Positions 12,737 through 26,290 of a stretch of DNA of 64,000 nt are shown piece by piece. The DNA is taken from contig JACAAK010000002.1 of assembly GCA_025093985.1 (NCBI GenBank), forward strand, positions 4,030,001 through 4,094,000. Direction: 5' to 3'. The position numbers were made by a program, and so were the translations under genes. Position 1 is the first letter of the stretch. Each line of letters begins with the position of its first letter. Below the pieces are notes generated by a model. That model worked only from the letters and a program-made list of their open reading frames with translations. It had not been told where the DNA came from and ran no database searches. This DNA is from Calvatia gigantea (taxonomy: Eukaryota; Basidiomycota; Agaricomycetes; Agaricales; Lycoperdaceae).

Positions 12737-14306
12737 TTACTCGTTCGCGACCTACGGAACAAGAAAATTATAAGTGGGAAAAATGACGAGTAGTAAGAAA
12801 AAAACGCACTTTCAAGACCCTCCTAGGCTCCTCGACTTCATCGTCCGACTCATCCGCGTACTCTGCGGGTCTACTGCCCGGATTCCCTGAAAACGGGTTG
12901 GGTAAATGTCCAGGTGGAGAACCTCCGTTTTGTGCTAAGGGCGGCGCATCGACAACATAGCCGCCAGTAAGCATCGTCAAGGTTCTCCTCCGATCGCGAA
13001 GAGGGTATAGGTTGCAAGTTCTTCCCAGAAGCAGCGGGACCAGCCGCCTGCACCGGGAGGCGAACCTAGTAGCATAAGCGCCATAACTGTTCGGGTATCC
13101 GCCTTGTGGTCCATATCCCCCATTATTGTTTCCGTTGGTATAGAACTGCTGGTCAGACTGGTACGAAGGAGCAGAGCTGGTATTCGTGGTCTGCGATTTG
13201 TTCCTTGCCAGTGCAGCGTAATCCGTCGGTGGTTGTTGCTGCTGCTGTTGTTGTTGTTGTTGTTGGATAGGTTGGGATGGCCGCCTATTCAAATCGAACT
13301 CGGGGCTGCCAGCTCCCCGGATCATACCAGGAGGATATTGGGGACCTGTACCCCTTCCCACCGGAGCGACGAAAGCAGCGTAAGGAGATGATCCTTCAGT
13401 CAATCCGGCCGCATAACCGCCATCACGCATACTCCGGGCCCTGGCGACGCCAATGCCAGCCGCACCGGACGCACCAGCCGCAGCGCCGGTGGGGTAGGCA
13501 CCCGACGAGTCGTAATACTCTCCTGGGTTCGGTCCAAGTGCCTGACGGGGTAGCTCGCGCATTCCATAACCCTCCGAAATACTCATGGGAGGTTGTGCGT
13601 ACGTCCCGTGTGATGCATCAGAGAACTTGGCACCGCCAACTCCGGCAGCACCACCACCGCCGTACCCACCAGGACGGTATTCGTCATCATCGTCGTAGGC
13701 AAAGTTGGGAACTTGGGTATTAGCAGCATCGCGTGCGGCAGCGGCGATTTCGTCGTCGAATTTTTTAGCGCGGCGGCGACGGATGCAGTTGGTGACGAGA
13801 GCGATGAAGATGGCGAGGACGATGAGGCCGACAACGGTGAATACGCCTGCGACTGCGCCTGTGTTATGGAAGAACCTGAATGAATGAAAAAAGAAGAGGG
13901 GGGGGGTGTGGTTAGGTTGAGGAAGAAGCGTGGGTAGAGCGTGGGACTCACCCTTTGCTACCGCCTGTGGAGGCACCGAGGGATCCTGTGGGTGCGACAT
14001 TTCGAGAGGATGTTGCGGTGATGACAGAGAAGATGGTGGTAACGCCGCCTCCGGTAGCGGAGGTCACCAAGGCAGAGGTGGTTGTTGACGGTGTGATTGT
14101 GGTTGACGAGGTAGTCGGGGTCAGAGTGGTTGAGGGTGTTATGATAATTGGTGTTGTGGTGGATGAGCCATCGGAGGTTGTAGTGATGGATGTTGGAGGG
14201 GGGGTGGTGGTAGAAGTTGGCGGCGGAGGTGGAGGGTTGGACGGAGGGGTGGTAGTGGTGGTAGTGGAAGGTGTCGGACCAGGGCGTGGTCGTGGAGGGC
14301 GGTGAA
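12737..14306 (-). pseudogene. Single-pass membrane protein, Ser/Thr/Pro-rich ectodomain, polyQ cytosolic tail
   Basis: The N-terminal exon (14306 down to about 13952) encodes a Thr/Pro/Ser-rich, probably O-glycosylated outer region ending SLGASTGGSKG. A GT-AG intron of about 75 bp joins it to FFHNTGAVAGVFTVVGLIVL, a transmembrane helix followed by the stop-transfer run RRRRAKK. The cytosolic part is Gly/Tyr/Pro-rich, has a run of about 12 Gln, and ends EEPRRVLKVANE after a last intron (12752-12809), with the stop at 12737-12739. The layout recalls fungal SKG6-like or Mid2-like wall sensors, but no family is certain. One-base insertions near 13068, 13047 and 12966 break the frame. The true start is unresolved: a candidate 16 bp exon lies at 14354-14369 and no signal peptide was found. 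Confidence 0.6.
13229..13266 (-). repeat. CAG/CAA microsatellite encoding polyglutamine
   Basis: A run of TTG/CTG triplets on the plus strand is CAA/CAG on the minus strand and encodes about 12 consecutive Gln in the cytosolic tail of the membrane protein. It is likely length-variable between strains. Confidence 0.85.
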
Positions 14307-14369
14307 CTAGAGGATGGTGAGTATAAGCAAGGCTAACAGTAGATAAGACTTACGTCGACGGAGGAGGAA

Positions 14370-16266
14370 CTGTTGAGAAGAATCAGTATCTAGCCTAGTT
14401 GCGACGAACAAGATACGCACTGGACGACATTCTTCACGCTGGAACAGAAGCAACCCTTGATTTCACTCTTTTCTCACACTTCACCATTGCCTGTGCTGAT
14501 TATCTAAGCACCTGGTTCCCACATCCGGGTGATCATCGACAAAAATCAATGTGATTACTTATTGTCATTGTGATGATCCTGGGATCACCCCGATTGATTA
14601 GCCCAACCATAACTGAGGAAAGCGCACTTCCATGCACACACACTTCACAAGTTGACTCTCCACTGATTCAGCCTAGCAGGGGTTACAGCAAGATTTCAAC
14701 ACCACCAGACTTAGCTTAACCTGCCTGTACGGAAGAACCCCCACCAACTCTGGTCCGCGTACTGCCGAAGACGGCGCTGGATGTATTTTGCGCGAGCTTT
14801 GATGGCCGACGGCGATTGCGGGATGAGAAGGAATGATACCACCTGTAACCGTACTTAACTTGGGCAGTGTGAGAGTCTGGCGAAGGAAGTATGATTAAAG
14901 CGGAGACGTAAAATTGCTTTTCAATTCTCATCTGGTTGAGGAAAAGACGCACCGGAATGTTCAAACTTTGCTAAGCTATGACCATTACCCAAGTGACACG
15001 TTATATATCTATATCAGTTCGGAGTTCGTTTCCAATATACATACTCCTGCACCATTTTTCGCTCGCTCCAGCACCGAAATCACCTTCCGTATCCTGAAAG
15101 ATACCTACGTTAACCTCTTAACCTCCTTCGAGTCGTGGGGGTCGCCTAATCTAGCGAGAAGTTCACTCGCGGCGTTCCTCGTACCCTTGTACTTCGTGTC
15201 GTAGTACTGCCCGGCAGCTGGGTTGCTTGCGGGACTTCGGAGACTTCAGACCCACCTAGTCTCACTATTGCTGCTACTCTCTCGCTCTGAGCCTCCAATT
15301 TGGTTGAGGCAGGTGCCAGCGGCGAGATATCCTTTTGCATACTCCGTCTGCGATCTTGATGGCAAGAACGATAACGCATGGTATGCCTATTGCCAACGAA
15401 ATTGCGATTGGAATTATGGGTATGGAGTTGTCTCATAGTAGCTATGTACTCAAATACAAAAGTCAACTGAAAAAATAGTGCAAGCTTTGTCACTGGTGAC
15501 TGTTTCCGTGTGATCCCACAAACTATGGCTTCCGAGTCAATCTCAGGAACCATGAACTCTACGAACAGGAAGTCCGCACTGATGCAATACTCCTAATTTG
15601 CCGATCCCCTTTTCCTACCGCAAAGCCTCCGTGTTTAGAGAAAATTTCCCGGTTAACTATTCTTACATACCTTGGCGATCTATGCGCCCACCCGTTGCCC
15701 CTGATTAATTTCAGGATGGTGATACACGCCGTCACTGGAAGAACATCCCCAATTCCGTGGTTGGGCCAGGCGAACGGCTTCGAACTTCTGAGGTAACGAT
15801 GCTGTGATTGGGGCAGGTTTAGCGCGACTACCAAAGTCAGAGTTTCAAACAGATCTGTTTATGTGTCAACAGGAATTCGGGGTTGTGGTTTTGTAGTCTG
15901 GATTATACCCAGAGGAGCGATATTTCCCCTGGTAGATAGGATTTGATGGTGTGGCTTTCGGGATTTAGTCTCGCTCCGGAAAGAGATTTTGTTGACGCTG
16001 GATATTGAGTAGAAAGGTGGGATCGTTGAAAAATTACTCACGACTATCGTGAATTACCCCCCTTGTGCTCTGAGAGGAAGACTCAAAGGTTCTGCTATTC
16101 ATGTATGATCCCAATCGCCTGGCCAAATTCTTACCCTGTCAACACCAAACAGCATATATTCAAGGACGGGGTGGCTACGTTGATGCGAACATTTTTATCG
16201 GTAAGTAGACATCAATGGGATTCATATCTCGTGACAGTAAAATCATTGAGGTTATCGTGTAATCAG
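14370..16266. other. Intergenic region with a possible small membrane-protein remnant
   Basis: No complete gene is supported. On the minus strand near 15330-15420 one frame gives a hydrophobic helix followed by basic residues (IAISLAIGIPCVIVLAIKIA), and another frame at 15559-15834 gives ALNLPQSQHRYLR. They could be exons of one small membrane protein, but I see no convincing start, splice pair or family. The part from about 15590 to 15884 is repeated at the right edge of the window. Confidence 0.3.
15590..15884 (+). repeat. Dispersed or duplicated segment, CpG-rich copy
   Basis: Aligns with 63703-64000 in the same orientation over about 295 bp. Shared landmarks are ATTCTTACA, GGATGGT, GAAGAACATCCC, ATGCTGTGAT, AGAGTCAGA and TTTATGTGTCAACAGGAATT. 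Most differences are CG here against TG or CA there. The ends are not sharp and no terminal repeats were seen, so this may be an old duplication rather than a transposon. Confidence 0.6.
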
Positions 16267-18461
<2,195 letters not shown>

Positions 18462-19793
18462 GTGCCCCCCAGGCTGAATGTACGTTCGCGAGAGCTGAAA
18501 GCGAGCAGAGGCCTTAGCTTGACAGAGTTCGGCTTCATTGTCGGCTATAGGCCTATAAACATAGTTTTCGCTTCCGGCGGGTTATATAGGTGGGTTTGGC
18601 GTCCGGTGTTCCTCTCACAGGTTCACAGAAGCACCAACTTACGTCAGTACGGATTGCGTAGGACATGAAAAAAATACCCAGCCGAGCCAGCACTGGGTTA
18701 TCCACTCCCGATAGGATGGCCCCCCGCGTGGTTACAACGGATTAGAATTTACTTGATTTTGGGAGTTTTCGTCGCCCAGCTGCTTCGGAGTGCCTCATGG
18801 AATTTAAATATTGGTATGGAGCACACCTGATCTTGGGCCTTTCAGTATTAGTACACCCACCTTACCAGTAGCGATACTGGGGCTCCTTGTTTGGTTAACT
18901 TTAGTAGTTACTGTCCTGTTTATCTCAACTTCGAGTCCGTGCTGCACTGTACATTTGGCTGCCAAATCTTGTCCCACACATTCAAAGTAAGCACCATACT
19001 AAATTTAGTAGGTGAGAGTGAGATGCTACAAAAATAATGTTCAACTTGAAATCTTCGCACGAGAACTTCCTTTCCCCCATTGTTCAGTTTCCTCCCATGA
19101 TATTTGTCATGTTACATGTTGACCTGGTTGACCCCACGGAAAGTATATTGGTGGAGCTTCGATGTGGCTTTTCATGATGAGTAATAGGGAAAAAGGATAA
19201 TCTAAAGAGGGCTGGAGGTAGCACCAGTCTTCCAACCTATGGAGTGTGCATGGTAGTTGAATTCTCCCATACTTAAATGATCTTGAAAACTCTTGCCATA
19301 AATTGCCAGCCATCTGAAGTCTCTGAAATCTCATGTAATAAAGGGCATCTTCAAAAAGCAGATTATGTTCATAAATATTTAATAGCACACATGATTTCCA
19401 AAGCAGCACTTTGGGTACTGACACTACAGTTTACTGCAACTACAACCAATCCATTCAGTATTTCTTTTATGAGCTTTGATAGTCTCATTAGGGTCTTTCA
19501 AAGTTCTCATTCTGAACCCATTCTGGAACCCATTCTATAAATTGGTAGCAACCCAGAATGGAATCAAAATAGGAACCAGAATGGACCCCAGGAGCTCCTA
19601 CTGCACCAGAATGGCCATTCTGTATTTCATTTTACTTCTCTTTCTCATTGGACAATCTTATTCAGAGTTCTATTTTGTTTGCATAGAACATTGGAAGTAG
19701 TACAGTACATGACTTCCCTGTTGTCTGCCAGCCACCACTCACACTTCCCTCTCCCCTCCTACATTATGCTGCTTCCCCTACATCCTATGCTCT
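18462..19793. other. Transition from gene space to A/T-rich, CpG-poor repeat block
   Basis: No gene supported. Around 19000 the sequence changes from CpG-containing to almost CpG-free. Between about 19480 and 19625 the 8-mers CCATTCTG and CAGAATGG recur in both orientations, giving an imperfect inverted repeat. Confidence 0.4.
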
Positions 19794-20140
19794 ATGCTAC
19801 CAAAGAAGTCTACTGATAACAACCCTAGTAGTTGACAAGAAAGCAAAGAAGAGGGCATCATCAAGGAAGAACTTGATGATGCCTATTACTACAAAGCCAA
19901 TTGAGGTTTCAGATAGTGAGCCTGTCACCAAGCCTTCACCAACTGAAAAGCCAGCTGACAAAATATAATGGGAAAAGGATTTGTCAAGAGCTGACTATCT
20001 TCTGGACTGGCTTGAGAACAATCCATCTGATTGACAAAAGCTCTTCTCTGTCAGGGCAACTCCTGACAGTCCCCCCAGACCATTCCCTCAATCCCCAGCC
20101 CTTATCTGCACTTAGCCACATAGATATGAATAACAACTGA
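19794..20140 (+). pseudogene. Decayed ORF of unknown family, Lys-rich N-terminus
   Basis: An ATG at 19794 opens MLPKKSTDNNPSS. After one frame change and in-frame stops the frame continues with VDKKAKKRASSRKNL, IEVSDSEPVTKPSPTEKPAD and RADYLLDWLENNPSD. It looks like the N-terminal part of a nuclear, basic protein, perhaps from an older transposon, but I cannot name the family. It lies just upstream of the LTR at 20626 and may be unrelated to it. Confidence 0.35.
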
Positions 20141-20625
20141 AGATCCCAAAGGATAATGACAGACTTATGTACATAATAAAACTAATAGGACAATAGACTA
20201 GTAAAGTAGTATATATTAACCTGTACTACCTGCAGGGAGACCCTTATCCAATTCTCTAAGGATTCCCCTACAGATATGTAGTCTACACAGTCACTTGTAA
20301 TATAACTAAGGATTCCCCTGCAGTTATCTGCTCATCTGCTTTGCCTGACTTGTGAGAGCCTTGCATCCCCAAGCCATTTGGACTGCAGGATTGCCCTTAC
20401 AGAAGAATTAGATCTCATGAGAGACCTAGTTGTCCCACTGGAACAGACTCTGAGGAGCCCTCCCTCAAATACCCCCCCTCAGCTAACCCTAGTCTCTACT
20501 TGTCTAACCTGCCCCTATATCAGACTAGCCCCAGCTGTGACAGCAGCAGGCACAACTATAGCAGGCTCAGCCCCAGCCAGAGCAAAGTATATTCCTCCCT
20601 AGAGCAAATACTCACACAGCTGCAA
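20141..20625. other. A/T-rich spacer upstream of element D
   Basis: Low-complexity, CpG-poor sequence with no supported gene. The short phrase AAGGATTCCCCTRCAG occurs twice (about 20259 and 20309), so a small local duplication is present. Confidence 0.35.
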
Positions 20626-21533
20626 TGTTATGAATATCAATATTTATGACATTATCAATGACAAGAATGATGATGTAATCAATGATATCATAATCACCTG
20701 ACTAAAGATCAATATTACATATTGATTATTCAACAGTTTATACAACATCTAACAAGACTAGTCAAATGAGTCATATTAACAATAGTTTCAATGTCAAACA
20801 TCTTAACATTGAACTTACCTCATAAAGATATCATTATCAAATAATGATATTATCTCAACCATACTACAACTAGTATGTGTACTTCAAGTCAACTATACAT
20901 CTTAGCATATTCTATACGATAAGATTATAACAAGCCTAGAATATTCTAATAGTCTAGAACAATCTATATCAAAGATAGATATATTACATGTCTAGACTTA
21001 GACTAGACTCTGCCTAGAATCAGAGTCTAGCCCTTATCTAGAACAATCTAGACATTTAATAGAACAAGCCCAGATGTTAATAGAAGTTAATAGAATATCT
21101 TATGTAATAATTCAAAGTCATACCACTTTGAAGTCATACTACTTTTATATACCATATATAGACAAGTAACATAACAATACAGTACAATATAAGTATATAC
21201 TATTGTAGTATATAAACCCCTCAACTTGACCAGTAGAGTCCCATTATTTCTACTTGGTTAGGTAGAGACTCAATCTATAACTCTTATCATCCTCTCTTAT
21301 AATCTGAACATAAGAAGTCTCTTCTCGACAACTGTGCTTTACATTATAAGACTTCATAAGAGTTATATATTGAAGGTTAATTGATCCTCTGATCATAGAT
21401 GTAAAGTTATCTATAGTTACATTGTAAGTAACTATAAATAACTAATAAGCCTTTGAGAAGGAGTTCCCTTTGGTATCACTATAGCTGGTAGATAATGGGC
21501 CTGTGAAGGACTAAGCCTAACCTCACTATAACA
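20626..21533 (+). repeat. 5' LTR of element D
   Basis: 908 bp, starting TGTTATGAAT and ending ACTATAACA. A TATATAAACCCC promoter box lies near 21213. The stretch after the TATA box is shared, inverted, with the LTR-like sequence at 55554-56092. Unlike the other families, no complement of the putative transcript start is found just inside the LTR, so priming is not resolved. Confidence 0.75.
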
Positions 21534-22650
21534 TGCAAATTAGCCTGCAAGAGGTGATAAACTGTCAGGCAGCATCTGAAATGAGAGTGTATGAAATCCT
21601 CTCATCACTCCAAAACCAAATTAGTATAGGTAGTCATCACAGATACCACAAACTCCTAGGCTCCACAATTCCCCACCAACTACATTCCCACTCCCACACC
21701 TTGGCCACACTCCTCATCCACCTGGGCCAAGGTTGCCACCCCATCTGATTTCAACAGAGACTGCTCCTGAGGTCATGCTATTTCTCAACTCCTAGTCACA
21801 TCTACTTTTGGTTGTACAAAGACCAATTTGAGGATGAGGACACCCAAATCCTATGGACATTGTCATATATAAAGAGTGGCTGTGTAGCTAAGTGGACTGA
21901 GAACATAATGCACTGGAAAGAGCAGTACCCAGGTTAGACTCACTTCCTTAGCTGGGAAGATTTTTCTATTAAGTTCCATCAGCACTTCTTCCTGGTAGAT
22001 GCAGAAGCTGCTGCAGTCAACATCTTAGAGGGCACAGAGTACCACCAAAGCAACTGGAATGTCAATGATTACCTTAATGACTTCCACAACCTCATTGCAG
22101 ACTTGAGATACACTGATCCAAAAATAGTAGTTGTTAAATTCTATTATGGACTTCAGCCAATGATCTAGAATGCAGTAGCTACCATGGTCTCAGGGCATTC
22201 CTGAAACAATGACATTAAGGGCTGGTATGCAGTGGCTCAATGCATTGACCAAGCAAAGGCTACCAATAAAGCCTTCTAAACCACTACCCACTCTGACCTG
22301 CCACTCTTGAAGACAAAACCCCTCTGCTCTCTCCTAGTTCTGCCCCTCACTGCCCCACTTCCATCCAGTCAATCTGTACCATCCCTCAGTACCCCCATAC
22401 CAATGGAGGTAAATGCCTCATATAGATCTACACCTCTACTGCCTACCTACTACTACTGTAAGAAAGTTGGCCATATCAAATCTGAATGCCTTCTCAGGCA
22501 TGACATCTGCTATCTAATAGCAAATGAAGAGGATAACCTCCTTATGAGACTCCTAGCCAAGAAGAATGTGAGAAAAGCAGTGGACTTGGCTTAGGCAGCT
22601 AAAGAAGTAGAAGAAGCAGATTTTCTGTAGAGTGGCAAGTGGAAAGTACA
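21534..22650 (+). pseudogene. Element D gag remnant
   Basis: Reading through stops and frame changes gives a capsid-like segment (WTENIMHWKEQYP, NDYLNDFHNLIADLRY) and near 22450 a degenerate zinc knuckle, YYYCKKVGHIKSEC, in which the first Cys of CX2CX4HX4C is replaced by Tyr. The upstream part near 21530-21750 starts with MQISLQEVINC. Non-functional. Confidence 0.6.
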
Positions 22651-23811
22651 CCCTTGCTGCAAAGTGTAAATAGGTTCAGTATGCTACCCATAGACCAAAT
22701 AAACAACCCATCACCCTCACCCATACCTGAACTGAAAGCTGTATTACAGAAAACTCCTTCAACACCTCACTGTTCTAAGTGGGAAAAATGCCTTCTGCCC
22801 AAACCTGTCATAGCTGTACTAGACCAGTATGGAACTTCACTCATGCTGCAAGTAGAACTGGAAACTACAGACACAGTAGAATACTACAGAGTATACACTC
22901 TTGTAGATAGCAGTGCAATAGACTCTTTCATCAACCAAGACTATGTGCAGACCAACAAACTCAACATCCACATGCTCTCCCACCTGCTTGTAGTCTACAA
23001 CATCAATGGCTTGGAAAACAAGGCTGGTCAGATAACAAAGGTCATAGACATCATTCTTTGATACTACAACCACTTCAAACACTCCCTGCTTATAGTCACC
23101 AGACTTAGCCACTAAGACTTGCTTCTAGAATACACTTGCTCAAACAACTATAACCCCAATATCAATTAGGCAGACAGACAAAGTCAAAATGTCCTGCTGT
23201 CCATTCAAGTGTAAAGAGTGTAAAGTTGAAGCTAAAGCTAAGGCCTGTGCCCACCACATCCAGACCCACTGCATCTGTACCTGTACTCTAGGCTCCTTCC
23301 CTAGTCTTGATAGAAGAAGTAAAAGAAAAGGATGATTTAGCTGCCAGGACCACCTGCTCCTACAGATCTTTATGAGGATGATGACCTACATTTTTGCTAT
23401 CAACCTCCTTCTCTGTTCAGAAGAGATTTGTGCAATGGGTACCACATCCCAATAGTTAGCTGAGGCTTTCCTACTGCAACTTCCAATTACCTGTCTCATC
23501 TGTTAGATTTAGGGAAATTGTCCCTCCTACCTTTATGACTTTGAAGCTGTGTTTGCCAAGGAGTCCTTTGACATGCTGTCTAAGCATTGAACTGTGGGAT
23601 TACACAATTAAGCTTATCCCAGGTACTAATCCAAAGGGCTGCAAGGTATACCTACTCTTACCTCACAGAGCAGTTGCAACTAGATGAGTTCATCCAGGAG
23701 AACCTCTTCATCTGGCCATATCCATCCCTCTAAGTCCCCCATGGCCTCACTTCATCTTCTTCATCAAGAAGAAGGATGGATCTCTTTATCTTGTCCTAGG
23801 ACTACCATGCT
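22639..23811 (+). pseudogene. Element D protease and N-terminal reverse transcriptase remnant
   Basis: The protease core reads YTLVDSSAIDSFI where Ty3/gypsy proteases have DSG. The Gly-to-Ser change (codon 22912-22914) fits a CpG transition. Downstream, after stops, FFIKKKDGSL is the RT motif that precedes the DY(H/R) block, where element C inserted. Confidence 0.65.
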
Positions 23812-24118
23812 TGTTACAACCTTAGTCTGATGAGACCTCAGGTTGTAGCTTAGGCTAAGTTTTGAGGGTGAAGTAAGGGGATAGAACTAGGTAGTTAAGC
23901 ATATTGAATACAGAAGAGTGTATATATACTTAAATACAGAAAGGCATCCAGTTGAATGGATGGTGTTACTATATGAAACATTCAATAAGTATGGCATAGG
24001 TAGTATATGAGTCAATACTTAGGGAACTATTGAGGCTAGAATAGACAAAACAGATATGCAGATAGATAGGAATGGAGACAAGTATGGTGATGTGATGGAA
24101 ATGGTAAAAAACACAATA
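23812..24118 (-). repeat. 3' LTR of element C
   Basis: 307 bp; reads TGTTACAACC at its left edge and ends AACACAATA, a decayed ACAACA. Matches the LTR at 54418-54721 along its length. Confidence 0.85.
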
Positions 24119-24137
24119 TTACCCCCCTAATTAAGCT

Positions 24138-25139
24138 TCATGCCTCAGGAAGCTTCATCAAAGTTACTGTGGACTATAGCTGTAGTGAGGACTTTCTTGG
24201 TGGCACCAGTGAGGTATTTTCTATTGTTGAAGCAAGCAAAGAAGATGGGTAAATGGCTTCATCCATCTTGGCAGATAGGGAACTGAAACTCCTTTGTAAG
24301 GGAACTCAGTAACAGTGGAGTTCTCCCAATAATTCTTGACTATTGAAGTCCAGTAGTATTGGTTGCACTCTTAGCTGGATAGTATAGTGCAGAAGCAAGT
24401 GGGTAGCAGAAAAACTGAGATGATCTGTAGAGGAGTGATGGTCTTGATAAACCTGTGCAATGCATTGACTTCTTTCTTTATGGAGATAGGTAGTTTCTTT
24501 GTCCGATGGAGGTGTCAGCCCTGGCAGGTGTAGTAGCAAGGTCTAACTGTATCACATAGTTCTTTGAGGGTCAAGTGGATTCTGTTGATGAGTTCTTTAG
24601 TGCTGGAGTTGTCAGGGATGGTATTGCAGCCAAGCAGGTTGGAGGCAATATCTCCTAACTTTAAGAATATTTCTGTGAATATCAAGGTATTTGAATACTT
24701 CAAGAGCAAGGTCAACCCTATTTTGTAAGCTGTTGACACAGGCTTGTTCTGAGGGGGTGAGGGAAGACTGTGTGAGAGCATAGAAGATGGAGGAGATTGC
24801 TAGCTGGTAGAGGTGGAAAGCATTTTTGAAACCAGTATACATGTTGGTGAAGGTGAATGCAAGTAGGTAAAGAGTGTAATTAATCAGTTGGTATTTAGTT
24901 GTTTGTTCTGCATGGTAATGGTGGTTAACTCATTGTTGGTGGCTTCATTGACATCTTTGAGTAGATCTTCCAGGAGTTCCTGGACTAGTGATAGTGTTGT
25001 GGCCATGTTAAAATAGTGTGCCACTGAGGGAGGGTGCTTTATTGTTGTCTGATACAGGCAGCAGAACAGATGAGATTCTAGTGGGGTTGGGGTGGACAAG
25101 TGAGGAGATAGTGATGTGGTTAGATTTGGAAGTAGGCAT
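24138..25139 (-). pseudogene. Element C accessory ORF (post-integrase), decayed copy
   Basis: Begins MPTSKSNHITISSLVHPNPT and ends with the region next to the stop at 24138-24140, about 334 codons long. It is a diverged copy of the ORFs at 49490-50476 and 57309-58298. Shared segments include FTNMYTGFKNAF and SSLTPSEQACVNSLQNRVDL. No transmembrane helix, zinc motif or enzyme motif is visible. Stops and frame changes show it is inactive. Function unknown. Confidence 0.65.
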
Positions 25140-25531
25140 ATTGTTGTTAGTTGGTTTGTTTATTGGTTGGTTTGTTCAATGACTTTTGGATTTTCTGCCT
25201 CTTTTTTTATGGATATTCTCTGGATGTCTTTTTAGGTAGTCCTATATTGCCTCCTTGGCATTTTCAAGGTTGGATTCCACTGTCCATGTATTATCTTCAT
25301 TGCTATAACCCTTCCAATATACTAGGAATTGATATTCCTGTCCTTATTTTTATTGACTTCATATTCTTCTTTATTATTGATGATTACTAGCTCTAGTGCC
25401 AGCACATGTTGTTGGCCTGGGAACTCCACTTTCTGTACTGGTGTCAACAGTTGTTTATTGAATATGTTGTGGATGGCCCATCCTTCTGGCAGACCAAGCT
25501 GATATGCTACTTCTCCTATTTTTTCCTTAAT
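25140..25531 (-). pseudogene. Element C integrase C-terminus and chromodomain fragment
   Basis: Read on the minus strand this stretch matches the end of pol in G (58305-58700): a KIGEVAY-like segment next to the element B junction, then a chromodomain region, ending in a stop about 20 nt before the accessory ORF ATG. It is separated from the rest of integrase by element B. Decayed. Confidence 0.6.
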
Positions 25532-26153
25532 TGTTAAGCACAGGTTACATGGGTGAGGTGACTGGAGTCTAGACGCCTGGGGATGATGTGTGGATGTGGA
25601 TGAAGATGGATGAAGTGGGTGAACTCAGGAGGACCATGGCTTCAATGTATGTATTGTGCCCTCCTGCCAACGAGTGGTCCTAACTTCAGAATAAGGGACA
25701 AGGACAGAGTTAGAGGCAAAGACAGAGACAGAGGCAGAGGTAGAATAGAAGTAGCATGTCGCTAAGTAGATTTCAGACTGAGGATTACAGGCGAAGTAGC
25801 TATGGTTTATATACACAAGAAAGTGTGGTTCTACAAAAGAAAACTACTATGACTTCAGGTGCAGGCCAGGTATGGCCACTAAATAAAAACACTGGGAATG
25901 CAACTAGCTAAAAGGAATAAGGTCAAACAGGAACGATATGAATGGCAAAGGGATTGCAAGGGAAACGGGAGTAGGTATGATGACTGGAGAAATGTACAAG
26001 GAGGATAATTAGAAATTAACATCAGACATAATAGTAAGAATGGAGAGCGGGGGAGATGGGGGAGAGTTGGTGAGAGTGAATGGTAAATAAAATATAAAGT
26101 ATAGTCCAGGTAAGAGCGGGTGAAGTGGGTGAGTGCATATGTGGATTGTGACA
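25532..26153 (-). repeat. 3' LTR of element B
   Basis: 622 bp, same length as its partner at 42111-42732. The outer end is preserved (TGTTAAG); the inner end reads TGTGACA where the partner has TGTAACA. A purine run precedes it in the sense direction (AAGGGAGAAATAC, plus coordinates 26154-26166), a fit for the polypurine tract. Confidence 0.92.
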
Positions 26154-26290
26154 GTATTTCTCCCTTAGGGCTGAGCCCTCGAGGCCATGAAGGTGTCATG
26201 GGGAACAGAGTTGAAAAATTTGATGCAGGCATAAGATCCACACTTTTGAAAAATTTTCCTTTGCTTGCCTCTTGACCTTCTACTGCCACC

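Noticed and set aside
14354..14369. 16-bp microexon as the 5' exon of the membrane-protein gene
   Set aside because: Both flanking introns have GT-AG ends, but no upstream exon with a start codon or signal peptide joins it in the required phase. Left out of the gene limits.
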